A stretch of 53,324 bases of DNA, taken from contig JAOTVU010000009.1 of NCBI GenBank assembly GCA_029863385.1, positions 1 through 53,324 on the forward strand. Reading direction: 5' to 3'. Made by a program: the position numbers and the translations under genes. Below, piece after piece: positions 24,819 through 33,442 of the stretch; within the stretch, counting starts at the first letter, position 1; every line of letters begins with the position of its first letter. Source of the stretch: Acidimicrobiia bacterium (GTDB taxonomy: Bacteria > Actinomycetota > Acidimicrobiia > Acidimicrobiales > SZUA-35). The notes beneath the pieces are model-generated. The model ran no database searches and was not told the origin of the DNA. It saw only the letters and a list, made by a program, of their open reading frames with translations.

Positions 24819-25259
24819 ATGCGACCGATGCGTGACGACGAGGTGGTGGCCTTCATGCGGGAGGGGTCTCGTACCGGAAAGCTCGGTGTGGTCCGAGCCG
24901 ACGGCCGGCCGCACGTCGTGCCGATCTGGTTCGACTTCGACGACGACACCGGCGACCTGATCTTCGTCATGGGCTCCGGCAGCCTCAAGGCCAGGTGCAT
25001 CGCTCGCGACCCGAGGGTCACCGTCTGTGTCGACGAGATGCAGTTTCCCTTCGCCTTCGCCCGCATCGACGGAGTCGCCACCACCTACACCCACGACGAC
25101 GATCCCGAGGCCATGCTGCACTGGGCCACCGAGACCTGCCGTCGGTTCGTCGGCGACGATCGGGCCGAGGAGTTCGGACGGCGCAACGCCGATCCGCATG
25201 AACTCCTGGTCCGGGTCCGTCCGACTCGCCACGTTGGCGCAACCGGCGTCGCCGACTGA
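24819..25259 (+). CDS. PPOX-class F420/FMN-binding split-barrel protein
   Basis: A 146-residue split beta-barrel flavin/deazaflavin-binding protein. 'GKLGVVRADGRPHVVPIWF' and 'SLKARCIARDPRVTVCVD' are the classic strands of actinobacterial F420-dependent PPOX-class enzymes; the role is reduction of a small molecule or biliverdin-like substrate. The ATG lies 6 nt after TACGGT (24807-24812). It is the first of three neighbouring F420-type genes, each with its own leaderless promoter. Confidence 0.87.
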   Translation: MRPMRDDEVVAFMREGSRTGKLGVVRADGRPHVVPIWFDFDDDTGDLIFVMGSGSLKARCIARDPRVTVCVDEMQFPFAFARIDGVATTYTHDDDPEAMLHWATETCRRFVGDDRAEEFGRRNADPHELLVRVRPTRHVGATGVAD

Positions 25260-25319
25260 GGCGATTCGACAAGGGCAGGGTCGACCGAGCGTTGCCCGTT
25301 CATCGGGTACGATCGCTTC

Positions 25320-25742
25320 ATGGACATCGAAGCCGCGTTGGAATGGGCCTCACAGCGGCGGCATGGCGTACTGATCACGATTCGGCGCGACGGTCGTCCG
25401 CAGTCGTCGGACGTCTCCTACTTCGTGGCCGACGGGACCATCGTCATCTCCGTCACCGATGATCGGGCCAAGACCAGGAACCTCCGGCGCGATCCCCGGG
25501 CGGTGTTTCACGTCACCGAGCCGGGTAGCTGGAGCTACGTCTCGTTCGACGGCATGGTCGAGCTGTCTCCGGTTGCCACCGAACCCGACGACGGAACAGC
25601 TGACGGCCTCGTCGAGTACTACCGCAGCGTGACCGGGGAGGAGCACCCCGACTGGGACGAGTACCGGCGGGCGATGGTCGACGAGGGGCGGCTGCTGGTG
25701 CGATTAACCCCGATCTCGGTCGTCGGCCAGGTCCACACCTGA
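25320..25742 (+). CDS. PPOX-class F420-dependent oxidoreductase
   Basis: A 140-residue split-barrel protein. 'RRHGVLITIRRDGRPQSSDVSYF' and 'RAKTRNLRRDPRAVFHVTEPGSWSYVSFDG' match the TIGR-type PPOX F420 family, with C-terminal 'GRLLVRLTPISVVG'. It is paralogous in fold to the gene upstream but clearly different in sequence. The ATG is 6 nt after TACGAT (25308-25313), with no Shine-Dalgarno. Confidence 0.9.
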   Translation: MDIEAALEWASQRRHGVLITIRRDGRPQSSDVSYFVADGTIVISVTDDRAKTRNLRRDPRAVFHVTEPGSWSYVSFDGMVELSPVATEPDDGTADGLVEYYRSVTGEEHPDWDEYRRAMVDEGRLLVRLTPISVVGQVHT

Positions 25743-25767
25743 CTCCACGCCCAACTAGCATCGCCCA

Positions 25768-26682
25768 ATGGACATAGGTTTCTTCGGCGGATCACTGGGA
25801 CGGGGCGGCTACGACGCGATGGTGTCCGCCGCCACGGAGGCGGCCGATGCCGGCCTCCACACCTTCTGGCTGTCGCAGATCGTGGGGGAAGCCGACGCCA
25901 TGACCCTCCTCGGCGCCCTGGGACGTGATGTTCCCGGAATCCGCCTCGGCACATCCGTGGTGCCCACCTACCCTCGCCATCCGTTCGTGATGGCGGAACA
26001 GGCCCGCACCGTGAATCTCCTGTGCGGGGGCCGATTCAGTCTGGGCATCGGGCTGTCGCATCAGCCGGTGGTCGAAGGGATGTGGGGAATGTCGTTCGAC
26101 AAGCCGCTGCGCCACGCCCGGGAGTACCTCGACGCGCTGCTGCCGCTGATCCAGGGTGACGACACCCGGGCAAAGGGTGAAACCATCATCGCCCGAGGTC
26201 GGGTCACGGTCGGCGATCCGGACGACGCACGGCCGCCCGTCTACCTCGCCGCTCTCGGGCCTCAGATGCTCAAGCTGGCCGGCCGCACGTGCCAGGGCAC
26301 GATCACCTGGATGACCGGGGCGAGGACCCTGGCTTCACACACCGTGCCGACCATCACCGAGGCCGCGGCCGAGGCCAATCGGCCGACACCGGAGATCGTG
26401 GCCGGGTTCCCGATGTGGGTGACCGACGACGTCGACCACGCACGGGAGCGGGCCGCAACGGTGTTCGAGATCTACGGGCAACTCCCGTCGTACCGGGCGA
26501 TGCTGGATCGCGAGGGTCTCGACGGCCCGGCCGACCTCACCATCGTCGGTGATGAGGACACCTGTGCCGGGCGGGTCGAGGAGCTTCGGGCGGCAGGCGT
26601 GACCCAACTGTCGGCGGCGATGTTCGCCGACAACGCCGAGGACACCGCCCGCACCAAGGCCTTCCTCGCGACTCTGATCTGA
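25768..26682 (+). CDS. LLM-class F420-dependent oxidoreductase
   Basis: A 304-residue luciferase-like monooxygenase-fold (TIM barrel) oxidoreductase. Typical segments are 'DAGLHTFWLSQI', 'RHPFVMAEQARTVNLLCGGRFSLGIGLSH', 'REYLDALLPLI' and 'PVYLAALGPQMLKLAG'. These enzymes use reduced F420 in actinobacteria; substrates include mycothiol-derived and secondary metabolites, none of which can be chosen here. The ATG is 6 nt after TAGCAT (25756-25761). Tandem repeats follow its stop. Confidence 0.9.
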   Translation: MDIGFFGGSLGRGGYDAMVSAATEAADAGLHTFWLSQIVGEADAMTLLGALGRDVPGIRLGTSVVPTYPRHPFVMAEQARTVNLLCGGRFSLGIGLSHQPVVEGMWGMSFDKPLRHAREYLDALLPLIQGDDTRAKGETIIARGRVTVGDPDDARPPVYLAALGPQMLKLAGRTCQGTITWMTGARTLASHTVPTITEAAAEANRPTPEIVAGFPMWVTDDVDHARERAATVFEIYGQLPSYRAMLDREGLDGPADLTIVGDEDTCAGRVEELRAAGVTQLSAAMFADNAEDTARTKAFLATLI

Positions 26683-26694
26683 CGGCCTCGGCCC

Positions 26695-26830
26695 CCTGTC
26701 AACTGTGCGTTGGGCGCCCGGGAATCCGGGCCGGGAGCGCACAGGTCTCCTGAGGCCTGTCAACTGTGCGTTGGGCGCCCGGGAATCCGGGCCGGGAGCG
26801 CACCGGTCGGGCTGGGAGCGCACCGGTCGG
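26695..26830. repeat. Tandem intergenic repeats
   Basis: A 48-bp unit at 26695-26742 is repeated identically at 26756-26803 (period 61), followed by a 20-bp end module (26791-26810, 26811-26830) repeated with one change. Each 48-bp unit contains GGGCGCCC and CCCGGGAATCCGGG palindromes and could form a strong hairpin between the two convergent genes. Confidence 0.9.
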
Positions 26831-26851
26831 GGTGGGTCGGACGGGGGACGA

Positions 26852-27793
26852 TCAGTAGCCGCGCTCGGGGTCGAGCAGCGGGAAGGCGGCCTCGCCCCGT
26901 CGGAGCCGACGGATGTTGTCGGCGATCACCCGGCTCGCCGTCGACACCACGGTCATCCCGGCGCAGTGGCCGGTCAGTACCACCTTCGGATGCTCGAACA
27001 GCGCCGACGCCGACGGTGGCGGTTCGGGGTCGGTCACGTCGAGCACGGCGGCCCGCAACGGCCCGTCGTCGAGCGCGTTCAGGAGGTCGGTCTCCTTGAC
27101 CACGGTGCCCCGGCCCATGTTGATGAACACCGAGCCGGGGGCGAAGGCCGCCAGCCGTTTCCGGTCGAGCAGACCAAGGGTCTCATCGGTGTTGGGCAGG
27201 ACGTTGACGACGGCACGGCTGGCGGCGAGGAAGTCGTCGAGCTGCTCCGAACCGATGAAGTGGGTGACCGACGGGTCGGGATGCCCACGTCCGCCCGAGC
27301 GGGTCCAGGCGTTGATCGGGTAGCCCAGGTCGATGAAAGCCTGGCTGACCCGGCGGCCGATGTTGCCGTGACCGAGGATGCCGACGGTGTAGTCCGAGCC
27401 GTCGGTCTGGCTGGGCGGCTTGAACTGCCGCTGTTGTTTGAGCCCCGCCACCTGATCGAAGCCCCGCTGGTAGTGCAGCACCCAGTGGAGCGCATAGGCC
27501 GCCATCTGATCCGACATCGCCGGGTCGACGAGGCGGACGACGTCGACCGACCCCAGCTCCGGGTGTTCGGCCAGCCCCATCCATTGGTCCACCCCTGCGC
27601 CGAGCGAGAACACGGCCTTCAGATTCGGGAAGTCGGTGAGGTCCTCGATCGTCATCTCCCAGGCCAGGACGTACTCGACCGAACCCGAGGCGCCAACCTG
27701 GGGCCAGAGAAACAAGTCCTCCTCCGGGAGCTCGGCGGCCATGGCGGCCATCCACTGATCCGGCCTGCTGGCCGGGTTCACCACGATCGACAC
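26852..27793 (-). CDS. D-isomer-specific 2-hydroxyacid dehydrogenase (GhrA-like)
   Basis: A 313-residue NAD(P)-dependent reductase of the glyoxylate/hydroxypyruvate reductase A type. The nucleotide-binding site is 'VGILGHGNIGRRV', the catalytic Arg is in 'FINMGRGTVV', Asp/Glu in 'AAVLDVTDPEPPP', and the His in 'VVLTGHCAGMT'. GTG 27793 is chosen over the long upstream frame because GAGGAGG lies about 8 nt before it. It is divergent from the sulfatase gene. The substrate is a small 2-oxoacid, probably glyoxylate or hydroxypyruvate. Confidence 0.88.
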   Translation of the reverse strand: MSIVVNPASRPDQWMAAMAAELPEEDLFLWPQVGASGSVEYVLAWEMTIEDLTDFPNLKAVFSLGAGVDQWMGLAEHPELGSVDVVRLVDPAMSDQMAAYALHWVLHYQRGFDQVAGLKQQRQFKPPSQTDGSDYTVGILGHGNIGRRVSQAFIDLGYPINAWTRSGGRGHPDPSVTHFIGSEQLDDFLAASRAVVNVLPNTDETLGLLDRKRLAAFAPGSVFINMGRGTVVKETDLLNALDDGPLRAAVLDVTDPEPPPSASALFEHPKVVLTGHCAGMTVVSTASRVIADNIRRLRRGEAAFPLLDPERGY

Positions 27794-27917
27794 GGGTGCA
27801 ACCTCCTCGGTGCCCTCACCAAGCCGAGTATGCCCCGACGGAGCACCGCCTGCCCCGCCCGGTGGAGATTCCCCTGCTCTTGTCGCCGGCCGAACGAAGG
27901 TGGTAGCTTGCCCGTTC

Positions 27918-29597
27918 ATGACAACCCGTTCCGGGCGGTCCGGCGACCAGCCGGACATCCTGCTGGTGATGGCGGACCAGCTGGCCCCGCACTTCACCTC
28001 GACATACGGCCACCCCCTCGTCAAGACTCCCCACCTCGATGCGCTGGCTGAGCGAGGTGTGCGGTTCGACGCCGCCTACTGCCACGCCCCGCTGTGCGCG
28101 CCGTCGCGGTTCACGATGCTGTCCGGTCTGACCGCCTCCACCATCGATGCGTGGGACAATGCCTCCGAGTTCCCGGCCTCGATCCCCACCCTCTCGCACC
28201 ACCTGCGCCTGGCCGGATACCGCACGATCCTGTCGGGCAAGATGCATTTCGTCGGACCCGATCAGCTCCACGGCTATGAGGAGCGCCTGACCACCGACAT
28301 CTACCCCGCCGATTTCGCCTGGACCCCGAACTGGGAGAAGGCCGACGAGCGGATCGACAAGTGGTACCACAACATGGACGTCCTGGCCGACGCCGGCGCG
28401 GCCGTGACCACCTACCAGATCGACTACGACACCGAGGTCGGCCAAACCGCCCGCCGCAGGCTCCTCGACATCGCCCGCGACCGTGACGACCGGCCGTTTT
28501 TCCTCACCGCGTCGTTCATCCACCCACACGATCCCTACGTGGCCCGCCCCGAGTGGTGGGACCTCTACGATCACGACGCCATCGACCTGCCCGATCCCTA
28601 CGACCTCGACACGGCCGACCCCCATACGTGCCGCATCCGGGCCGGTATCCAGGCCGACGCCGTCGGCGGGTCGGGGGCGGCCTTCGCCACCGACCAACTC
28701 CGAAACGCCCGGCACGGCTACTACGCCAACACGTCCTACTTCGACGACTGGCTCGGACGGCTGGTCACGACCCTCGAGGAGATCGGCCGCCTCGATCGTA
28801 CGGTCATCATCGTCACCAGCGACCACGGCGACATGCTCGGGGACCGCGGTGTCTTCTTCAAGATGTCGTTCCACGAGCGCTCGGCCCGGGTTCCGCTGGT
28901 GATGGCCGGACCAGGTATCGACGGAGCGGCCGACGGCTCGACGGTCGACAACGCCTGCTCGCTGCTCGACCTCCTCCCGACGGTTGTCGACATCGCCACC
29001 GACGGTCGAGGTCTCGACGATGAGGGTGCCACGGACCACGTGGATACCGGAGCCTGGGCCGGTCGGAGTCTGTGGCCTGCGGCCACCGGTGGCGTCGACG
29101 AGATCGACGAGACGACCGGCGAGTACATGGGGGAGATGACATCGCATCCGATGTTCATGATCCGCCGGGGCCGCTACAAGTTCATCAGCTGCGCCACCGA
29201 TCCGGACCAGCTCTACGATCTGGAGGTCGATCCGCTGGAACGCAACAACCTGATCACGCCGATCGTTCGGGCGTCCGGCGAAGCCGGTGAAGCGCCGCCC
29301 GATCCGGTCGCCGGCCCGCCCGCGCTCGACAGCATGCCGCTCACGCCGGTCTCCGCCGCCGGGGACTACCGCGAGCTGGCCGCTTCCTTCGCCGCCGAGG
29401 TGGTCGAACGGTGGGACTCCGATGCCATTCGGGAGCGGGTGATCGAGTCGCAGCGCCGCCGCCGGATCCTGCACGAGGCGATGTCGACCGGGGCGCTCAC
29501 GTCGTGGGATCACCTCCCGGTCAACGACGTCGCCAACGCCTACGTTCGCAACCACCAGGACTGGGCCGAGTCCGGGCCCAGGATGCGCTTTCCCTGA
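27918..29597 (+). CDS. Sulfatase, choline-sulfatase-like
   Basis: A 559-residue type I sulfatase. 'CAPSR' (Cys60) is the CxPSR site whose Cys becomes formylglycine. Metal ligands are seen in 'DILLVMADQLAP' and 'VIIVTSDHGDMLGD', and 'ILSGKMHFVGPDQLHGYEERLTTDIYP' is characteristic of choline-sulfatase (BetC). It hydrolyses choline-O-sulfate to choline and sulfate, which would feed into betaine and, further down, sarcosine; the soxBDAG operon lies 10 kb away. No signal peptide is present, as is usual for BetC. The start at 27918 is preferred over upstream in-frame codons: TAGCTT lies 8 nt before it. The C-terminus is somewhat longer than in typical BetC, so other substrates remain possible. Confidence 0.85.
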   Translation: MTTRSGRSGDQPDILLVMADQLAPHFTSTYGHPLVKTPHLDALAERGVRFDAAYCHAPLCAPSRFTMLSGLTASTIDAWDNASEFPASIPTLSHHLRLAGYRTILSGKMHFVGPDQLHGYEERLTTDIYPADFAWTPNWEKADERIDKWYHNMDVLADAGAAVTTYQIDYDTEVGQTARRRLLDIARDRDDRPFFLTASFIHPHDPYVARPEWWDLYDHDAIDLPDPYDLDTADPHTCRIRAGIQADAVGGSGAAFATDQLRNARHGYYANTSYFDDWLGRLVTTLEEIGRLDRTVIIVTSDHGDMLGDRGVFFKMSFHERSARVPLVMAGPGIDGAADGSTVDNACSLLDLLPTVVDIATDGRGLDDEGATDHVDTGAWAGRSLWPAATGGVDEIDETTGEYMGEMTSHPMFMIRRGRYKFISCATDPDQLYDLEVDPLERNNLITPIVRASGEAGEAPPDPVAGPPALDSMPLTPVSAAGDYRELAASFAAEVVERWDSDAIRERVIESQRRRRILHEAMSTGALTSWDHLPVNDVANAYVRNHQDWAESGPRMRFP

Positions 29598-29614
29598 ACC
29601 GTTCGACGGCTGCG

Positions 29615-30304
29615 CTACCCGATACGGGCGGAGAAGGCGCTGTCGCCGGCCGACTCGGCGCTTCCCCCATCGGTCTCGGGGCTCCACTCCGGGTAGAGCT
29701 CGGCGAAGTCGGCCACGATCTGCTCGTAGGGGAGGTCGTCGAAGCTGCCCCGCTCGTTCACGTATTCCATGTGGCGGTTGCCGGAGGTGTCGAACGGGTG
29801 CATGAGGGCGTCGTCGGTTCCGTCGAAGTCGAGGGTCTTCACGCCGAACCGTTCGCACAACTCGATGTTGAACGCGGTGCTGAGCTTGAACCAGCGTCCG
29901 TCGAGCAGCAGCTCGCTGTAACCGTGCCAGATGAAAAGATCGGTGCCCAACCGCTCCAGGAGCTTCTCGCTGCTCAGATGATTCCGCACGTCGGCGAAGC
30001 CGAGACGGGCCGGGATGCCCTGGTTGCGGGCGGCGGCGGTCAGCAGGACCGATTTGGTCACACACCAGGCTGTATCGAGGCCGGTCACGTGGCTGGCCCG
30101 GAACGCCTCGGGTCGGGGATCCATGCCGTAGGGGTCGTAGCGGAGGCCGTCGCGCACGACATAGAAGAGCTTGATGGCCTTGTCGACCGGATCGGTGGCG
30201 TCGCCGACGGCAGCGATCGCGTAGGCCGCCACCTCCGGCGAATCAGAGTCGATGTAGTAGGACGGCGCCAGCCAGGTCGGATCGATGTCGGTGACCGCGG
30301 TCAT
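29615..30304 (-). CDS. Transglutaminase-like cysteine protease-fold protein
   Basis: A 229-residue protein with the transglutaminase core: Cys in 'DTAWCVTKSVLLTAAARNQGIPARL' (about residue 83), His in 'FIWHGYSELLLDGRWFKLS' and the following Asp region. The size fits stand-alone bacterial transglutaminase-like proteins whose role (peptidase or amidase) is mostly unknown. The ATG at 30304 lies 7 nt after TAGGCT on the minus strand. It is convergent with the sulfatase gene at 17 nt distance. Confidence 0.87.
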   Translation of the reverse strand: MTAVTDIDPTWLAPSYYIDSDSPEVAAYAIAAVGDATDPVDKAIKLFYVVRDGLRYDPYGMDPRPEAFRASHVTGLDTAWCVTKSVLLTAAARNQGIPARLGFADVRNHLSSEKLLERLGTDLFIWHGYSELLLDGRWFKLSTAFNIELCERFGVKTLDFDGTDDALMHPFDTSGNRHMEYVNERGSFDDLPYEQIVADFAELYPEWSPETDGGSAESAGDSAFSARIG

Positions 30305-30366
30305 GGCCACGAGCCTACGCGGTCTCCTGGCCGGTCACCAAAGCAGGTTGGTGGCGGCGGCGGAGG

Positions 30367-31671
30367 TCAGAGGGGTGCTGCCGGGTGATCTCGGGCCGCG
30401 TCGGTGAGCAACGGGTGACCGTGACGGTCGACTGATCCGCCCACGAGCCGGGCTCGACCCACCGAGTGGAACCCGAACCGGCGCCGGGCCTTGTCGATCG
30501 CCCGGTCGAGTTCGGGGCGCTCCCGATCACCCACCTCGCCGCTGGTGGCGCCGGAACGCTTGCGCCCACCGCCCCGACCGAAGGGAAGGGTGAGCTGCAC
30601 GGCGTCGTCGGGGCAGAGGTTCGACACGGCGATCCCGACCCTTGTGCAGCCCTTCTCCTCGAGCACCGGCCAGGCCGTGTCGAGCAGGTCATGGGCCACG
30701 GTGTGGATGAGTTTGGTCGAGTCGGTCGGGTCGGGGAGGGTGTGGGAGCGGGTGGCGGACGTGAAGTCGCCATAGCGGAGCCGCAGCGTCACGGTGCGAC
30801 CCAACTGGTGTGACGACCGAAGCCGGTTGGCCACCCCGTCGCATACGGCCAGCAGGATCTCCTCGGCCTTGGCACGATCGATCCCGGCCCGGGGCATCGA
30901 CCGCTGCGAGCCGATCGACCGGTTGCGACGGCCGACCTCGACGTGGCGGGGATCACGATTGTTGGCCAGTGCGTGCAGGTGATTGCCCGCCCCCTTGCCG
31001 ATCATGGCCACCAGCGAGTCGAGGTCGATCCCGGCCACATCCGAGACCCTGCGGATGCCGCGCTGGTGGAGCCGCTCGGCGGTCTTCGGTCCGACCCCCC
31101 ACAACGCCTCGACCGGTAGCGGATGCAGGAACTCCAACTCCCGCCCCGGTTCGACCACGAGGAGCCCGTCGGGTTTGCCGACCGCGCTCGCCACCTTGGC
31201 CAGGAACTTGGTCGAGGCGACGCCGACACTGAGCGGCAGGCCGACCTCGTCCCGGACCCGGCGCCGGAGTTCGGCCGCGATCTGCTCCGCCGGGCCGACG
31301 AGGCGCCACAGCCCCGTCACATCGATGAAGGCCTCGTCGATCGACATGGCCTCCACCATCGGGCAGGTGTCGTGGAAGATCTCGAAGACGGCCCGGCTGG
31401 CCTCGGCGTAGGCCTCCATACGGGGCGGCACCACGATCAGGTGCGGGCAGCGGCTGCGGGCGATGCTTTCGTTGAGCGGCGTCCTGACCCCGAAGCGGCG
31501 GGCCTCGTAGCTGGCGGCCAGCACGATTCCCATACCGACGGCCACCGCCTTCCCCTGCAGCTCCGGGTTGTCGCGCTGCTCGACCGACGCATAGAACGCA
31601 TCGAGATCGGCGTGCAGGATGGAGCGGGGAGCCGACGTCGAGCGACCCGAGACAGGCTGTGACCCAGTCAT
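30367..31671 (-). CDS. dinB: DNA polymerase IV (Y-family translesion polymerase)
   Basis: A 434-residue error-prone polymerase. Catalytic motifs are 'HADLDAFYASVE' (about residues 17-28) and 'MSIDEAFIDVTG' (about 110-121), with 'AASYEARRFGVRTPL' of the fingers and 'PLPVEALWGVGPKTAERL' of the thumb HhH region. A C-terminal little-finger domain follows. There is no clear beta-clamp motif at the very end. A LexA box abuts the start codon, so it is SOS-regulated. TTGACA (minus strand, 31707-31702) with a 17-nt spacer to GAACAT places the transcript start at or next to the ATG. Confidence 0.93.
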   Translation of the reverse strand: MTGSQPVSGRSTSAPRSILHADLDAFYASVEQRDNPELQGKAVAVGMGIVLAASYEARRFGVRTPLNESIARSRCPHLIVVPPRMEAYAEASRAVFEIFHDTCPMVEAMSIDEAFIDVTGLWRLVGPAEQIAAELRRRVRDEVGLPLSVGVASTKFLAKVASAVGKPDGLLVVEPGRELEFLHPLPVEALWGVGPKTAERLHQRGIRRVSDVAGIDLDSLVAMIGKGAGNHLHALANNRDPRHVEVGRRNRSIGSQRSMPRAGIDRAKAEEILLAVCDGVANRLRSSHQLGRTVTLRLRYGDFTSATRSHTLPDPTDSTKLIHTVAHDLLDTAWPVLEEKGCTRVGIAVSNLCPDDAVQLTLPFGRGGGRKRSGATSGEVGDRERPELDRAIDKARRRFGFHSVGRARLVGGSVDRHGHPLLTDAARDHPAAPL

Positions 31672-31686
31672 TGAACATATGTTCGA
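31671..31686. promoter_or_regulatory. LexA/SOS box of dinB
   Basis: TTGAACATATGTTCGA matches the actinobacterial LexA box TCGAACNNNTGTTCGA with one mismatch; its core GAACATATGTTC is a perfect 12-bp palindrome. It overlaps the -10 region and the first base of the dinB start codon. It also lies 73 bp upstream of the divergent glutamate-synthase-like gene, which might be affected. Confidence 0.88.
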
Positions 31687-31758
31687 TCAAGATTGGATTC
31701 CTGTCAACCGGGTACCGGTTAGAGTCGGAGAGCCGAACAACCAAGGAGCAGGATCCGC

Positions 31759-33396
31759 ATGCAACCGACCAGCCTCATTGCCTGGGCCGAACTCGAGATC
31801 GATGATCCGGCGGGTGCGCTCGTCGGCATCGTCGATCTGGTCGTGATCCGCTACGGCGACGACCACGACGAGCACTCGGTCCTCTACGGACGCTGCCTGC
31901 ACCGCGGCGCCCTGCTGGCCGACGGTTCGGTCGTCGGTCAGGATCTGATCTGCGGGCTGCACGGCTGGGACTACCGGGTCGACTCGGGCGTCAGCGCCTA
32001 CAACAACTCCGAGCAGCTGACGAAGTTCACCTCCTGGGTGTCGGACGACGGCAAGGTGATGGTCGACGCCGACGAGATCGCCGAGTGGGCCCACGACAAC
32101 CCTCAGCCCTACGACCGTGACGCCTATCAGGGGCGCTATCAGGATCCTCACGGGACCGAGGACGAACCCCACGTCTCGGAGATCCGGGAGCTGGCCGGCG
32201 CCGGCCTGTCGAACCTGGGTCATCACGGGCCGATGGCGGCGATGGGGGTGTCGCATCTGGAGCTGCCGTCCTGGGACGACATCCAGTTCGTCACCGCCCA
32301 GCTCGCCCGCCGGCCGTTGTTCGACGGCGACCCGGTATCGGCCACGACCGTCATCGGTCCCGGGGCGAAGAAGCCGCTCGAGCTCTCGATGCCGATCTTC
32401 GTGTCGGACATGAGCTTCGGCGCGCTGTCGGAGGAGGCCAAGGTGGCGCTGGCCCGGGGCGCGGAACGCGCCGGAACCGGCATCTGTTCCGGTGAGGGCG
32501 GCATGTTGCCGGACGAGAAGGCGGAGAACTCGCGCTACTTCTACGAGCTGGCGTCGGGGAAGTTCGGGTGGTCGCTCGACAAGGTGGCCGACGTGGCCGC
32601 CTTCCACTTCAAGTTCGGGCAGGGGGCCAAGACGGGCACCGGTGGGCACCTGCCCGGGTCCAAGGTCACCGGGAAGATCGCCGAGGTCCGTGAACTGGAG
32701 GAAGGTGAGGACGCTGTCTCCCCGGCGACCTTCCCCGACCTCGTGACCGTGGCCGACTACCGGGAGGTGGCCGTCGCCGTTCGGGAGACCTCCGGCGGTA
32801 TTCCGATCGGGGCCAAGCTGTCGGCCCAGCACATCGAGGCCGACATCGACGCCGCGCTCGACATCGGCGTCGACTACATCATCCTTGACGGTCGCGGCGG
32901 TGGCACCGGCGCGGCGCCGACGGTACTGCGCAACAACATCTCCGTGCCAACGATCCCGGCGCTGGCCCGGGCTCGCCGTCACCTCGACCGCATCGGTCGG
33001 GGGGCCGGTGATGACAAGGTGACCCTGGTGGTGACCGGCGGTCTGCGCACCCACGCCGACTTCGCCAAGGCGCTCGCGCTGGGCGCCGACGCCATCGCCA
33101 TCGCCAACTCGGCGATCCAGGCCATCGGCTGCCTGGGCATGCGGGCCTGCAACACCAACAACTGCCCCGTCGGGATCGCCACCCAGAAACAGGATCTGCG
33201 GGCCCGGCTCATCATCGACGAGGCCGCCGACCGGCTCGAGCGGTTCCTCACCTCTACGGTCGACCTGATGGCGGTGATCGCCCGGGCCTGCGGCCACTCG
33301 TCGCTCGCCGAATTCACGCTCGACGATCTCACCACCTTCGACCGTGATATGGCCCACCTCGCCGGCATCGCCTACGGCGGCGTCACCCCGCTCTAG
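31759..33396 (+). CDS. Rieske domain fused to FMN-dependent glutamate-synthase-like domain
   Basis: A 545-residue protein in two parts. Residues ~1-105 are a Rieske ferredoxin domain: 'GRCLHRGALLADGSVVGQDLICGLHGW' gives the CxH...CxxH ligands of a [2Fe-2S] cluster. From about residue 150 to the end is the GltB/Glu_synthase FMN barrel ('MPIFVSDMSFGALSEEAK', 'GEGGMLPDE', 'FGQGAKTGTGGHLPG', 'YIILDGRGGGTGAAP') including a 'CNTNNCPVGIATQ' cysteine cluster that binds a [3Fe-4S] centre in glutamate synthases. There is no glutaminase domain, so it is not a complete glutamate synthase. The role is probably electron transfer to an FMN reaction on an unknown substrate. AAGGAG lies upstream of the ATG. 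Confidence 0.87.
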   Translation: MQPTSLIAWAELEIDDPAGALVGIVDLVVIRYGDDHDEHSVLYGRCLHRGALLADGSVVGQDLICGLHGWDYRVDSGVSAYNNSEQLTKFTSWVSDDGKVMVDADEIAEWAHDNPQPYDRDAYQGRYQDPHGTEDEPHVSEIRELAGAGLSNLGHHGPMAAMGVSHLELPSWDDIQFVTAQLARRPLFDGDPVSATTVIGPGAKKPLELSMPIFVSDMSFGALSEEAKVALARGAERAGTGICSGEGGMLPDEKAENSRYFYELASGKFGWSLDKVADVAAFHFKFGQGAKTGTGGHLPGSKVTGKIAEVRELEEGEDAVSPATFPDLVTVADYREVAVAVRETSGGIPIGAKLSAQHIEADIDAALDIGVDYIILDGRGGGTGAAPTVLRNNISVPTIPALARARRHLDRIGRGAGDDKVTLVVTGGLRTHADFAKALALGADAIAIANSAIQAIGCLGMRACNTNNCPVGIATQKQDLRARLIIDEAADRLERFLTSTVDLMAVIARACGHSSLAEFTLDDLTTFDRDMAHLAGIAYGGVTPL

Positions 33397-33401
33397 AACT
33401 T

Positions 33402-33442
33402 TTCCTGAGGAATCTGCGCATAGTGCGCTTTTGACTCAGGAA
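33402..33442. repeat. Nested palindromic element, copy 1
   Basis: Structure TTCCTGA - 7 nt - GCGCATAGTGCGC - 7 nt - TCAGGAA, i.e. an outer 7-bp stem, internal loops of 7+7 nt, and an inner GCGCA/TGCGC stem with loop TAG. The right arm overlaps the stop codon of the AbiEi/DUF559 gene. Copy 2 at 34432-34472 has the same spacing at every position. Confidence 0.88.
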
